NCBI GenBank assembly: GCA_018268455.1
Contig: JAFDWM010000290.1
Location: forward strand, 186,001-250,000
DNA: 64,000 nt
Origin: Actinomycetota bacterium
Lineage (GTDB): Bacteria; Actinomycetota; Actinomycetes; Actinomycetales; Microbacteriaceae
Direction: 5' to 3'
The notes beneath the pieces were generated by a model, which was given only the letters and a program-made list of their open reading frames with translations, was not told the DNA's origin and ran no database searches. The translations under genes and the position numbers were made by a program. This document shows, piece after piece, positions 48,901 through 58,335 of the stretch (its first letter is position 1; each line of letters begins with the position of its first letter).

Positions 48901-49005
48901 CGGTGATTGGCTTGCGTGTCAGGTCCCACCCCTGCACGCCGCCGGAGGCGCCCCTCTACCGCCAGGCCGGCATGACCATCCATCACTCGAACGAAGGTTC
49001 CATCC

Positions 49006-49266
49006 GTGGCGAACATCAAGTCGCAGATCAAGCGCAACAAGACCAACGAGAAGGCGCGCGAGCGCAACAAGGCCGTCAAGAGCGAGCTGAAGACCGCCGT
49101 CCGCAACACCCGCAAGGCGATCGCCGGTGGCGACAAGGCCGCTGCCGAGGCCGCGCTGAAGACCGCCTCGAAGAAGCTCGACAAGGCCGTCAGCAAGGGT
49201 GTCATCCACTCGAACCAGGCCGCGAACCGCAAGTCGTCGATCGCGAAGCAGGTCTCCGCTCTCTGA
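49006..49266 (+). CDS. rpsT: 30S ribosomal protein S20
   Basis: An 86-residue primary 16S rRNA-binding protein. It reads [25 protein letters not shown]..., almost entirely basic helix, and ends [16 protein letters not shown], matching the family. GTG start with a GAAGG purine run upstream. A strong terminator follows. Codon use is notably biased towards AAG, CGC and GCC, as expected of a highly expressed gene. Confidence 0.97.
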   Translation: MANIKSQIKRNKTNEKARERNKAVKSELKTAVRNTRKAIAGGDKAAAEAALKTASKKLDKAVSKGVIHSNQAANRKSSIAKQVSAL

Positions 49267-49283
49267 GCTGGATCCGATTCTGC

Positions 49284-49314
49284 CGAAGGCCCGTCCCTCT
49301 GGGGCGGGCCTTCG
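49284..49314 (+). terminator. Rho-independent-type terminator after rpsT
   Basis: Nine-bp stem GAAGGCCCG (49285-49293) with CGGGCCTTC (49305-49313), an 11-base loop that can add GTCCC/GGGGC-type pairs. It lies 19 bases after the rpsT stop. It sits between rpsT and the convergent holA. Confidence 0.8.
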
Positions 49315-49393
49315 CCGTTCCCGGGCGCTTGTGCGAGGACCACGGCGGGGACGGCCGCCGGGCTCGGTGATCGCTTCGGGACGGTGTCGGCGC

Positions 49394-50443
49394 TCAGCGC
49401 GCCGCTTCGCCGTAGGGGGCGCGGGTGGCGATCACCGTGATCATGCGCTCGAGCGCGAACACGGGATCGCGGGAGGCGCCCTTGACGTCGGCGTCGGCGC
49501 GCGCGGTCGCCTGGATCGCGAGGCCCAGGGTGCGCTCGTTCCAGCCGGAGAGGTCACGGCGTGCGCGATCGACCTGCCAGTCCTTCATGCCCAGGCGTGC
49601 GGCCAGCGCCCCGTTGGATTCGCGGGATCCCGCGACCCGCGCCATGGACCGCAGCTTCATGGCGAACGCGGCCACCATCGGCACCGGATCCGCCCCGGAG
49701 GCGAGCGCGTGCCGCAGCGCCACGAGCGCCTCCCCCAGACGGCCGGCGATGGCGGTGTCGGCGACGACGAACGCGGAGACCTCGACGCGGCCGCCGTAGT
49801 AGCGCTCGACGACCTCGCTGGTCACGTCGCCCTGCACGTCGTTGATCAGCTGCTGGCACGCGGCCGCGAGCTCGGTGATGTCGTCGGAGAACGCGGAGAG
49901 CAGCGCCCGCAGGGCCTGCGGCTGGATGCGTCGGCCCGCCGCGCGGAACTCCCCGGCGGCGAAATCGGCCTTCTCGTCGTCGCGCTTGATCGCGGGGCAG
50001 GCGATCTCGATGCCGCCGCCGGTGCCGGCGCGGATCGCGTCGAGCAGCTTCTTGCCACGCACGCTCGCGCCGGTGTGCCTCAGCACCACGGTCGCGCCGT
50101 CCTGCGGGTGCTCGAGGTACGAGACCGCCTCGGCCAGGAATGCATCGGTGCACCGCTCGACGCCGGAGACACGCAGCAGCCGCGGCTCCCCGAACAGCGA
50201 TGGCGAGGCGAGTGCGAGCAGGCTCCCCGATTCGTAGTCGTCTGCGCGCAGGTCGCTCACCTCGAGGGCCGGATCCTCCGCGCGCAGATACGCGCGCACC
50301 CCGGCGATCGCGCGCTCGGCGCAGATCTCCTCGGGGCCGGACACCAGTACGACCGGCGCGGGGCGCGGATCCCGCCACGACACCTGCGGGATGTTCGTCG
50401 CCTTGCCCCCGCGACGGGCGGAGGACGAACGCGGAGCAGGCAT
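49394..50443 (-). CDS. holA: DNA polymerase III subunit delta
   Basis: A 349-residue clamp-loader subunit that opens the sliding clamp. The N-terminal domain has VVLVSGPEEICAERAIAGVRA (the degenerate P-loop region), and the middle has LLSAFSDDITELAAACQQLIND, typical of HolA. The C-terminal collar carries RLGMKDWQVDRARRDLSGW. TACGCT lies six bases before the ATG. It follows comEC/comEA in the same direction, the usual arrangement. Confidence 0.94.
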   Translation of the reverse strand: MPAPRSSSARRGGKATNIPQVSWRDPRPAPVVLVSGPEEICAERAIAGVRAYLRAEDPALEVSDLRADDYESGSLLALASPSLFGEPRLLRVSGVERCTDAFLAEAVSYLEHPQDGATVVLRHTGASVRGKKLLDAIRAGTGGGIEIACPAIKRDDEKADFAAGEFRAAGRRIQPQALRALLSAFSDDITELAAACQQLINDVQGDVTSEVVERYYGGRVEVSAFVVADTAIAGRLGEALVALRHALASGADPVPMVAAFAMKLRSMARVAGSRESNGALAARLGMKDWQVDRARRDLSGWNERTLGLAIQATARADADVKGASRDPVFALERMITVIATRAPYGEAAR

Positions 50444-50549
50444 GCCACCAGCGTACCGGCCGGTCCCGACACCGCGACGTCACGGCAGGAGGCGGCACCA
50501 CGCCGCCCTGGCCGAACCCGTACGGCCGCGCCCCGGTGTCCGCGAATGT

Positions 50550-52988
50550 TCACGGTGCCCGTGCGGTCGGCGACGGTGCGCGTCCGCCAGGACCTCTCGT
50601 CGCGGGCGGCGCCGGCGTGTCGGCGGGAACGGTGCGTTCCGCCCAGAGATGCAGGCCGTCATCCCTCTGCCAGACGAGGATCAGGCCGCGTTGATCTGTG
50701 CGTTCGACGGTGGTGCGCACGGCGCTCAGCATGTCGAGCGTCTTCTGCCGCGGATGGCCGTAGTCGTTGCCCTCGCCGACGGAGATCAGCGCCAGTGTGG
50801 GATTCAAGGCGGCGTAGAGCTGCGGATCCTGATCCGCGCTGCCGTGGTGCGCGACTTTCACGACGACGGCGCCATGCGGGTGCGCGATCCTGCGCAGCAT
50901 CGCCTGCGACGCGGCGGAGAGGTCGGCGAGGAACACGGAGCGCGGAACCTCGCCGCCGTCGATCTGCAGCACGATCCCGACGTCGTTGCCGGGCGGGAAG
51001 ACCTTCTCATCGCGCCGGGGCCACAGCACTCTCCACCCTGCGTCGCCGAGCCGTCCGGTCATCCCGGCAGCTGCGGCGACGACCGCTGCCCCGCCCCGCT
51101 GCAGGCGCTCGAGTCGCTGTTCGTGGGCGCGGGTGTCGACAGGACCGTGCAGCACGGTGTCGACCCGGCCCGCGAGCACGTCGCTGGCTCCTGCATGGTC
51201 CTTGTCGAAGTGCGTGAGCACGAGCAGGTCGAGCCGCGCGATGCCGAGGTCATCCAGACACCGGCGCAACGGCTCCGGATCCGGTCCGGTGTCGATGAGC
51301 ATCGTGCGCCCGGCGCTGCGCACGAGCACGGCGTCACCCTGTCCGACGTCGCACATCGCGATCGCCCAGTCCGCAGGGCGCTGCAGGGTGGTGACGGGAC
51401 CCACGAGCACCGCCCATCCCGCGACCGTGCCGATCGCGACGGCGAGGCCTCCTCCGACGAGGGGCCGCAGCAGCCCGGGAAGCGGGCGATGCGGCACGAG
51501 CACCCAGAACAGCCCCGCACTCAGCACCGCGACCCCGATCGCCGTCGGCAGCCCCGCGGGGACCTCGAGCGTGGCGAGCGGCAGTGCGGCGGTGACCAAC
51601 GCGGTCTGCCCGATCCAGGCCGAGGGCAGCCATGCGGCCGCGGCGAGCAGATCGGCGAGCGGCGGCACCGGCATGGCGAGGCAGGCGAGCAGCCCCAGCA
51701 CCGTCGCGATCGGCGATGCGGGCTCGGCGAGCATGTTCGCGAGAACCGAGACGATCGACTGCTGCTCGGCGAACAGCGCGATGATCGGCCCGCAGGCCAG
51801 CTGTGCCGACAGCGGCACGGCGATCGCGAGCGCGACGGGGCGCGGCAGCCAACGCCCGAGCCCGCGCGCGAGCGGCGGGGCGAGCAGGATGAGTCCCGCC
51901 GTCGCGCCGGCGGAGAGCGCGAAGCCCGGTGCCGCGGCGAGTCTCGGATCGGCGAGCAGCAGCACCGTCACGGCCAGCAGCAGCACGGACAGACCGGCTC
52001 GAGGCCGCCCGAGCAGCAGCGCGAGCATCGCGGCCCCCGCCATCGCGGCGGCGCGGATCACGCTCGGCTGCGGCGTGACCAGCACCACGAACCCGGCCAG
52101 CGCGAGCACCGCCGCGCCGATGCGCGATCGGCGACCGCCGCCGCACAGGGCGACCAGTCCGAACGCCCCGGCTGCGACGAGCGCGAGGTTGCTGCCGGAC
52201 ACCGCCGTCAGGTGCGAGAGCCCGCTCGCCTTCATCGCCGCATCGAGCTCGGCGCTGACGGCGCGCACATCCCCGACGGCGAGCCCGGGGAGCAGCTCGG
52301 ATCCGGGGGGCGGGAAGCGCTGCGTGCGCTGGATGAACGCCGCCCGCACATCACCGGCCAGCGCCTCGATCGCGCTGCCGCGGGACACCCGTTCGGCGTC
52401 GCCCTGCGCGAACAGCACGAGTGCCGCCCGCTCACCGGGGTCGGCGGTCTTCGTCTGCGCGACCACCCGCAGCACGGTGCCGGGTCCGAGCGTCGCGGAT
52501 CGCCGGTCCGGCGCGATGCCGATCCGCACGGGCACCGCCAGCGCCGCGGGGTGCGCACCCGCACCCAGACGGATCGTGTCGGCATCGGCCCACAGTCGGC
52601 CGTCGGATCCGTTCGACGGCAGTGAGCGCAGCCGCACCTCCGCGGTCACGACGTGGCCCGCGAACTCGGCCGCGTCGGTCCGTGCCGGCGCATCGAGCGC
52701 GGCGGAGCCCGCGATCGCGGCCGCCACGGCGAGGCAGACCAGGGAGAGCGGCGCCGCCCGCGATGCCGCGCACTGCCTCCGACGGGCGGGGTGCAGCCGC
52801 ATCCCGAGCAGCACCACCGCGGCGAGTCCCGCCGCCGCGCCTGTCATCGCCGCGAGGCCGGGCAGGAAGGAGACGACCAGCGCGACCACCCAGGCGGTGA
52901 CCGCGACCGGCACCATCCGCATGTCGAGGATCCTGAGCGGTGCCGCACTCCGGCTCGCACCGTCGGCAGCCGTCCGCGGGCCGCTCAT
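50550..52988 (-). CDS. comEC: ComEC/Rec2 family competence protein
   Basis: An 812-residue membrane protein that in transformable bacteria forms the DNA uptake channel. About 11 hydrophobic segments in the first 540 residues surround the competence domain (FIQRTQRFPPPGSELLPGLAVGD...AVSGSNLALVAAGA). The C-terminal metallo-beta-lactamase-like domain has MCDVGQGDAVLV, LTHFDKDHAG and VKVAHHGSADQD. It overlaps comEA by four bases (ATGA). Confidence 0.93.
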   Translation of the reverse strand: MSGPRTAADGASRSAAPLRILDMRMVPVAVTAWVVALVVSFLPGLAAMTGAAAGLAAVVLLGMRLHPARRRQCAASRAAPLSLVCLAVAAAIAGSAALDAPARTDAAEFAGHVVTAEVRLRSLPSNGSDGRLWADADTIRLGAGAHPAALAVPVRIGIAPDRRSATLGPGTVLRVVAQTKTADPGERAALVLFAQGDAERVSRGSAIEALAGDVRAAFIQRTQRFPPPGSELLPGLAVGDVRAVSAELDAAMKASGLSHLTAVSGSNLALVAAGAFGLVALCGGGRRSRIGAAVLALAGFVVLVTPQPSVIRAAAMAGAAMLALLLGRPRAGLSVLLLAVTVLLLADPRLAAAPGFALSAGATAGLILLAPPLARGLGRWLPRPVALAIAVPLSAQLACGPIIALFAEQQSIVSVLANMLAEPASPIATVLGLLACLAMPVPPLADLLAAAAWLPSAWIGQTALVTAALPLATLEVPAGLPTAIGVAVLSAGLFWVLVPHRPLPGLLRPLVGGGLAVAIGTVAGWAVLVGPVTTLQRPADWAIAMCDVGQGDAVLVRSAGRTMLIDTGPDPEPLRRCLDDLGIARLDLLVLTHFDKDHAGASDVLAGRVDTVLHGPVDTRAHEQRLERLQRGGAAVVAAAAGMTGRLGDAGWRVLWPRRDEKVFPPGNDVGIVLQIDGGEVPRSVFLADLSAASQAMLRRIAHPHGAVVVKVAHHGSADQDPQLYAALNPTLALISVGEGNDYGHPRQKTLDMLSAVRTTVERTDQRGLILVWQRDDGLHLWAERTVPADTPAPPATRGPGGRAPSPTARAP

Positions 52989-53632
52989 ACCCGCACCAGA
53001 TCCCGGATGCCGGCCAGCATCTTCTCGCCGATTCCCGGCACGCCGAGGAGATCGTCGACGCTCGTGAAACGGCCGTTGGCGGTACGCCAGTCGATGATGC
53101 GCTGTGCGAGCGCGGGCCCGATGCGCGGCAGCTGGTCGAGCGTCGCCAGGTCTGCGGAGTTCAGGTCGATCTGGCTCCCTGCACCGCCGCCGGCCGAACC
53201 AGCACCGGGGGCGCCCGATCCCGGCACCGGCGCGGCCCCGACGGCGGGCACGAGGATCTGCTCGCCGTCGACGAGCGGCCGCGCGAGGTTCACCGCGGCG
53301 AGATCGGCCGTGGCCAGGGTGCCACCGGCCGAGGCCAGCGCCTCGGCGACGCGCGCGCCGTCGTCGAGCACGTACAGCCCGGGACGTGCGACCTCGCCCA
53401 GCACATGCACGTACACGGCGCCCGCGGAGATGCCGGGTCCGCCGGGCGTGGGCGTCGGGGATGCCGTGATCGTCTCCGGTGCGGTCGATCGGCCGAGCAG
53501 GCCGATGCCGACCGTCGCCGACACGGCGACCAGCGCGACGACCACGGCCGCTCCGAGTCCCAGTCGGAACCGGCGCGGCGCACGCACGACCGCCGTCGGC
53601 GGCATCCCCTCCGGCTCTGCGGGTTCGCTCAC
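52985..53632 (-). CDS. comEA: ComEA family DNA-binding protein
   Basis: A 215-residue membrane-anchored protein. A basic N terminus and one helix (LGAAVVVALVAVSATVGIGLL, ~26-46) place the rest outside the cell. A Pro/Thr-rich spacer leads to an SLBB-type domain (VYVHVLGEVARPGLYVL), a Gly/Pro linker, and C-terminal helix-hairpin-helix motifs (IDLNSADLATLDQLPRIGPALAQRIIDWR and LLGVPGIGEKML) that bind DNA. With comEC it makes the classic DNA-uptake pair. Confidence 0.93.
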   Translation of the reverse strand: MSEPAEPEGMPPTAVVRAPRRFRLGLGAAVVVALVAVSATVGIGLLGRSTAPETITASPTPTPGGPGISAGAVYVHVLGEVARPGLYVLDDGARVAEALASAGGTLATADLAAVNLARPLVDGEQILVPAVGAAPVPGSGAPGAGSAGGGAGSQIDLNSADLATLDQLPRIGPALAQRIIDWRTANGRFTSVDDLLGVPGIGEKMLAGIRDLVRV

Positions 53633-53684
53633 GCCTCGACGCTACGAACGCGCCGCGATGCGCGGGGCGGGCAGTACGCAACCC

Positions 53685-53801
53685 GTGCACAACGCGCACC
53701 GCACGCCCGATGTGGAGGGCGATCGCGGCGTCCACGCCCGTCGACTCGTCGACGGCCGCCTGATCCGCCTGCTCGCGGAGAACTCGCTCGAGCTGCTGTA
53801 G
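53685..53801 (+). CDS. Possible small ORF of 38 residues
   Basis: A GTG-started frame in the 181-base gap between comEA and the SGNH gene, ending RRLVDGRLIRLLAENSLELL, with a natural-looking mix of Arg and Leu. No Shine-Dalgarno precedes it and the gap is GC-rich, so this may be chance. The rest of the gap holds nothing recognisable. Confidence 0.25.
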   Translation: MHNAHRTPDVEGDRGVHARRLVDGRLIRLLAENSLELL

Positions 53802-53813
53802 CCGCTGCCGGTC

Positions 53814-55562
53814 TCAGCGCCCGAGCACGGCGCGCAGCGCGTCGGCGTAGTGCGGCGCGATGCTCGCATGGCCTGCCGGCGTGAGATGCACCGCGTCGGC
53901 CTGCTGCGCACCGTAGGTGCTCACCCACCCCGCCACGGAGATGGCGTGCACGCCGAGCTGCTCCGCCTGCTGGGTGACCACGGCATCCATCGCCCGGCGC
54001 GCGGCGTGCGCGGCGTCGCTGCGGCTCATCACCCCGGTCACGACGATGGGGGCGTTCGGATACACCGCGCGCAGGAGGTCCACCAGCTGCGCCTCGGCGG
54101 CCTGCACGTCGGCGGCACGCTTGCCCTGTGTCGCATCGTTGCCGCCCAGGGTGATGATCACGACGCCGGGATCCCCCTCCGGCAGCAGCACCAGGTCACG
54201 CGCGAAGCTCTCGGTGATTCCCGCCCTCGTCGGCGCCGCAGGAGCGAGATAGCCCGATCCCGGGTAACCGAACTTCACGATGTTCCCGAAACCCGCGCCG
54301 CGGGCGCCCTGGTCGACCCAGGAGTCACCAGAGCACTGCGAATCGCAGATGAGCACGGCTGTTCCCCCGTCGACGGGGGTCTGCGGCACCGTCAGCAGGT
54401 GTCCCGCGCGCTGCACGGTCTGACCCTTGTCCCATGCCTGATGGATGCCGCGATCATCGGTCGTCGAGTCGGCCGTCGGCCAGCCGAAGCGCCCGGGATC
54501 GGCGAGCCACAGCGCGAGCATCGCCGGATCCAGCCGGAACACGGCGGCGCCCTCGTGCCACAGCAGCGCCCCGCCCGCGAAGCGCTGGTAGCGTCCGCCG
54601 GGCACGTCGGTCTTCTCTCCGGTCGGAAGCCCCAACTCACCCTGCGGGCCGCCGAGCTGCTCGTACCGCTGCTGGATGTCGCCGGCCGTGGTGGCGATGA
54701 TCACGCTGCCCTCGTCGCCGTCCGTGCGATAGAGCACACCGCCCTGGAACGGCTGACTGGCTCCGCCGGTGAACGTCGTCGCCTCGGCGGTGGGCAGCCC
54801 GAGCGCACCGGAGGCCCCTCCACGCTCCTGGAACGCGCCGCGGAACGGCGCCTGCAGCGACACGGCGCCCGTGCCCGCCGACCACCACACCTCGCCGCCC
54901 TCGAATTCCTGCATGAGGCGGTCGCCGAACGCCTGCTGTCCGCTCTTCGGGTATCCGAGAGGCCCGGTCGTGCCGCCGGCCCTGCGGTGCGTGGCGGCGA
55001 TGTCGGAGATCACCGGAATGGGAAGCCCGTCGCGCACGTAGATCGCGCCGTTGACGAAGTCCTGGGTGGGTGTGCCGTGGGGATCCCGCTGCTCCGCCCC
55101 GGTGGGCACGCCGAGCCCGCCGCGCACCCGCGCATTCTGCTGCCAGGTCTGCCACATCGTGCCGCGCACGAGCACAGAGGCCCCGGATCCGTCGATGAAG
55201 ATGCCGGCGTGCTGGAACGCCTGCCACGGGCGGTCGGCGGATCCGCTCTCCTCGGCAGTCGGCACGCCGAACTCCTCGATCCCGCCCAGCTCATCGAAGG
55301 CCTCGCCGATCGCGTTGCCGTACACGATGAAGGCGGGTCCGTGCGCGGCGGCGAAGATCCTGCCGCCGCGGAAGTCCTGCCGGCAGACGCCCTCGGTGCA
55401 GGCCTCGGTGTTCCAGGCGGCGCCCAGCCTGTCGCTGTGCTGATGCCACAGCACGCCGATCGCGCTCGTGTCGCTCACCGGGCGTGGCAGCTGCCATACG
55501 AGCAGCAGCCCCGCCCCGACGACGACGGCGACGCCGAGCAGTGCGCCCAGCAGGCGTCGCAT
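53814..55562 (-). CDS. LGFP-repeat/SGNH hydrolase fusion protein
   Basis: A 582-residue surface protein. A short N-terminal helix (LLGALLGVAVVVGAGLLLVW) exports or anchors it. Residues ~60-375 hold about six LGFP-type repeats (FGVPTAEES, LGVPTGAEQ, LGYPKSGQQ, LGLPTAEAT, LGLPTGEKT, FGWPTADST). The C-terminal ~180 residues are an SGNH/GDSL esterase: block I DSQCSGDSW, block III GGND and block V VHLTPAGH. LGFP repeats bind the cell wall in mycolic-acid bacteria. A wall-directed deacylase is plausible. The gene lies between comEA and leuS, a position normally empty. Confidence 0.85.
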   Translation of the reverse strand: MRRLLGALLGVAVVVGAGLLLVWQLPRPVSDTSAIGVLWHQHSDRLGAAWNTEACTEGVCRQDFRGGRIFAAAHGPAFIVYGNAIGEAFDELGGIEEFGVPTAEESGSADRPWQAFQHAGIFIDGSGASVLVRGTMWQTWQQNARVRGGLGVPTGAEQRDPHGTPTQDFVNGAIYVRDGLPIPVISDIAATHRRAGGTTGPLGYPKSGQQAFGDRLMQEFEGGEVWWSAGTGAVSLQAPFRGAFQERGGASGALGLPTAEATTFTGGASQPFQGGVLYRTDGDEGSVIIATTAGDIQQRYEQLGGPQGELGLPTGEKTDVPGGRYQRFAGGALLWHEGAAVFRLDPAMLALWLADPGRFGWPTADSTTDDRGIHQAWDKGQTVQRAGHLLTVPQTPVDGGTAVLICDSQCSGDSWVDQGARGAGFGNIVKFGYPGSGYLAPAAPTRAGITESFARDLVLLPEGDPGVVIITLGGNDATQGKRAADVQAAEAQLVDLLRAVYPNAPIVVTGVMSRSDAAHAARRAMDAVVTQQAEQLGVHAISVAGWVSTYGAQQADAVHLTPAGHASIAPHYADALRAVLGR

Positions 55563-55607
55563 GACGCGGATCCCGCGCGATCGGCTCCCCCCGGATCGCA
55601 CGCGGGA

Positions 55608-58208
55608 TCAGCCCCTGATGGCGAAGTTGACGATCTTCGGTGCGCGCACGATGACGCGGACGATCTCCTTGCCCTCGAGCGCACGCTGCACCCGCTCATC
55701 GGCGCGGGCGAGCGCCTCGAGGTCGGCCTCGCCGATCTTGGCCGGGACCTCGAGCGTGGCGCGCACCTTGCCGTTGATCTGCACCGCGGTGGTCGCGGTG
55801 TCCTCGACCAGCAGCAGCGGATCCGCCGGCGCCCAGGTGACGAGGCCGACCGACGGCTCGTGCCCGAGGATCTCCCACATCTCCTCCGCCGTGTGCGGCG
55901 CGACGAGATCGAGCATCACGGCGACCGTCTCGGCGGCCTCGCGCACCGCGGGATCGGCGGCACCCGCGCCGGTGTCGATCGTCTTGCGGATCGCGTTGAC
56001 CAGCTCCATCAGACGTGCGACGAGCACGTTGAACTTTGTCTGCTCCACGAGCGCGGGCGCCTCCGCCAGCAGATGGTGGGTCGCCCGGCGCAGTGCCGGA
56101 TCCCCGCCATCGAAGATGGCATCAGCGGGGCTCGTGACGTCATGCGCGACGCGCAGCGCGCGGGCCAGGAACTTCTGCGCCCCGGTGGTCGACACGTCCT
56201 TCCAGTCCTTGTCGTCCTCGACGGGGCCGGCGAACGCCAGCGCGACGCGCAGCGCGTCGGCGCCGTAGGCGTCGAGCTCCTCCTGGAACAGCACCAGGTT
56301 GCCCTTGCTCTTGGACATCTTCGCGCCGTCCAGGATCACCATGCCCTGGTTGATCAGGCTGGAGAACGGCTCGGTGAAGTCGATCAGCCCCATGTCGAAC
56401 AGCACCTTGGTGATGAACCGGGCGTAGAGCAGGTGCAGGATGGCGTGCTCGACGCCACCGATGTACGAGTCGATCGGCGCCCAGCGGCGTGCCTCGTCGG
56501 TGTCGAAGGCCACCGTGTCACTGTTCGGAGACAGGAAGCGCAGGAAGTACCAGGAGCTGTCCACGAACGTGTCCATGGTGTCGGGGTCGCGCAGCGCCGG
56601 CTCGCCCGTACCGGGCACGGACGTCTGCACCCACGTGGTCGCGGCGCCCAGCGGCGACGAGCCCTTCGGAGACAGATCCAGACCCTCGATGCTGGGCAGG
56701 CGCACGGGCAGCTGCTCCTCGGGCACCGGCACGATCTCGCCGTCCTGCGTGTGCAGCATCGGGATCGGCGTGCCCCAGAACCGCTGGCGCGAGATCAGCC
56801 AATCACGGAGGCGATAGTTCTTGGCGGCTCGACCGGTGCCGGCGGCCTCCAGCTGCTCGATCGCGCGGGCGATCGCGTTGCGCTTGGACAGGCCGTTCAG
56901 CTCGCCGGAGTTGATCATCCGTCCGTCGCCGGTCAGCGCGATCCCGGTCTTCGCCGGATTCTGGTCGTCGAGCGACTCCAGCGGCTCGATCGGCACGCCG
57001 TCCTCATCGACCTCGATCACGGGCATCGCCCCGGTGATCGGCGCTGTCGTGTCGACGACGACGCGGATCGGCAGGTCGAAGGCGCGCGCGAAGTCGAGGT
57101 CGCGCTGGTCGTGCGCGGGCACGGCCATGACCGCGCCGTGTCCGTAGTCGGCCAGCACGTAGTCCGCGGCCCAGATGGGCAGGCGCTCACCGTTGACAGG
57201 GTTGATCGCGAACCGGTCCAGGAACACGCCGGTCTTCGGCCGGTCGGTCGCCTGCCGGTCGATCTCGCTCGTCTTCTGCACCTGCGCGAGGTACTCGGAG
57301 AAGCGCATCCGCACCTCCGCCGACGACCCGGCGGCCAGTTCGGCGGCCAGATCGGAATCGGGGGCGACGACCATGAAGGTGGCCCCGTGCAGGGTGTCAG
57401 GGCGCGTGGAGAACACCGTGACGACGCCCTCGCGACCCTCGATCGCGAAGTCGACGTCGGCGCCGATCGAGCGGCCGATCCAGTTGCGCTGCATCTGCAG
57501 CACCTTGTGCGGCCAGAAGCCCTCCAGCTGGTTCAGGTCGTCCAGCAGCCGGTCGGCGTAGTCGGTGATCTTGAAGTACCACTGGGTGAGGTTCTTCTTC
57601 ACGACCTCGGCGCCGCAGCGCTCACAGCGCCCGTCGACGACCTGCTCGTTCGCGAGCACGGTCTGGTCGTTCGGGCACCAGTTCACCGGGCTCTTCCTGC
57701 GGTACGCCAGGCCGCGCTCGTACAGCTTCAGGAACAGCCACTGGTTCCAGCGGTAGTACTCCTCGTCGGAGGTGTGCAGCTCGCGGCTCCAGTCGAAGGA
57801 GACGCCGTAGGTCTGGAAGCTCGCCTTCTGCTGGTCGATGTTCTGATACGTCCACTCACGCGGATCCGCTCCGCGCCGGATCGCGGCGTTCTCGGCCGGC
57901 AGGCCGAACGAGTCCCAGCCGATCGGGTTGAGCACGTTGTGCCCGCGGTGACGCCAGAACCGCGCCACGATGTCGGAGTAGAGGTAGTTCTCGGCGTGCC
58001 CCATGTGCAGGTCACCCGACGGGTACGGGAACATCGCCAGGACGTACTTGCGGGGCCGCACGTCGTCGGATCCACCGGCCTGGAACGTCTTGTGCTCGGC
58101 CCAGTAGGTCTGCCACTTCGTCTGGAGCGCGTGCACCGACAGCGGCTCGTCTGCGCTCGACGCAGGGGAAGCAGTGGGTGACGGGTTCTCAGACAACGCG
58201 ACGACCAT
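55608..58208 (-). CDS. leuS: Leucine--tRNA ligase
   Basis: An 866-residue class I synthetase. HIGH-type HMGH at residues 68-71 in [19 protein letters not shown] in [12 protein letters not shown], the CP1 editing domain with the [15 protein letters not shown] motif, and a zinc-binding CERCGAE. ATG 58208 is used; a TTG four codons in is an alternative. A 26-bp palindrome and a GATAAT box lie in its 5' region. It does not show a T-box. Confidence 0.97.
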   Translation of the reverse strand: MVVALSENPSPTASPASSADEPLSVHALQTKWQTYWAEHKTFQAGGSDDVRPRKYVLAMFPYPSGDLHMGHAENYLYSDIVARFWRHRGHNVLNPIGWDSFGLPAENAAIRRGADPREWTYQNIDQQKASFQTYGVSFDWSRELHTSDEEYYRWNQWLFLKLYERGLAYRRKSPVNWCPNDQTVLANEQVVDGRCERCGAEVVKKNLTQWYFKITDYADRLLDDLNQLEGFWPHKVLQMQRNWIGRSIGADVDFAIEGREGVVTVFSTRPDTLHGATFMVVAPDSDLAAELAAGSSAEVRMRFSEYLAQVQKTSEIDRQATDRPKTGVFLDRFAINPVNGERLPIWAADYVLADYGHGAVMAVPAHDQRDLDFARAFDLPIRVVVDTTAPITGAMPVIEVDEDGVPIEPLESLDDQNPAKTGIALTGDGRMINSGELNGLSKRNAIARAIEQLEAAGTGRAAKNYRLRDWLISRQRFWGTPIPMLHTQDGEIVPVPEEQLPVRLPSIEGLDLSPKGSSPLGAATTWVQTSVPGTGEPALRDPDTMDTFVDSSWYFLRFLSPNSDTVAFDTDEARRWAPIDSYIGGVEHAILHLLYARFITKVLFDMGLIDFTEPFSSLINQGMVILDGAKMSKSKGNLVLFQEELDAYGADALRVALAFAGPVEDDKDWKDVSTTGAQKFLARALRVAHDVTSPADAIFDGGDPALRRATHHLLAEAPALVEQTKFNVLVARLMELVNAIRKTIDTGAGAADPAVREAAETVAVMLDLVAPHTAEEMWEILGHEPSVGLVTWAPADPLLLVEDTATTAVQINGKVRATLEVPAKIGEADLEALARADERVQRALEGKEIVRVIVRAPKIVNFAIRG

Positions 58209-58224
58209 TCTCTGTGCAGCGGGT

Positions 58225-58250
58225 GGAGAGGCCCTGATCAGGGCCTCTCC
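58225..58250. repeat. 26-bp perfect palindrome in the leuS 5' region
   Basis: The arm GGAGAGGCCCTGA and its exact complement meet with no spacer (central TGATCA). A GATAAT box (58253-58258, minus strand) puts the leuS start site within or at the edge of the palindrome. It could be a protein operator spanning the promoter, or a 5' hairpin in the mRNA. It lies between divergent leuS and the App1-type gene and could act on either. Confidence 0.85.
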
Positions 58251-58252
58251 AG

Positions 58253-58258
58253 ATTATC
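58253..58258 (-). promoter_or_regulatory. -10 box of leuS
   Basis: GATAAT on the minus strand, 45 bases before the leuS start, one mismatch from TATAAT and unusual in a window this rich in GC. No clear -35 is visible. Confidence 0.5.
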
Positions 58259-58335
58259 CCAGGCCGGGTGGCACCCGCCCGCCGGCACCTCAGGGGGCCT
58301 TCGCGCGCAGCCGGGCATGGGAGACTGGTACCGCT

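Noticed and set aside
53850..58181. 1443-codon ORF opposite the SGNH gene and leuS
   Set aside because: Spans two verified genes on the other strand; no domains.
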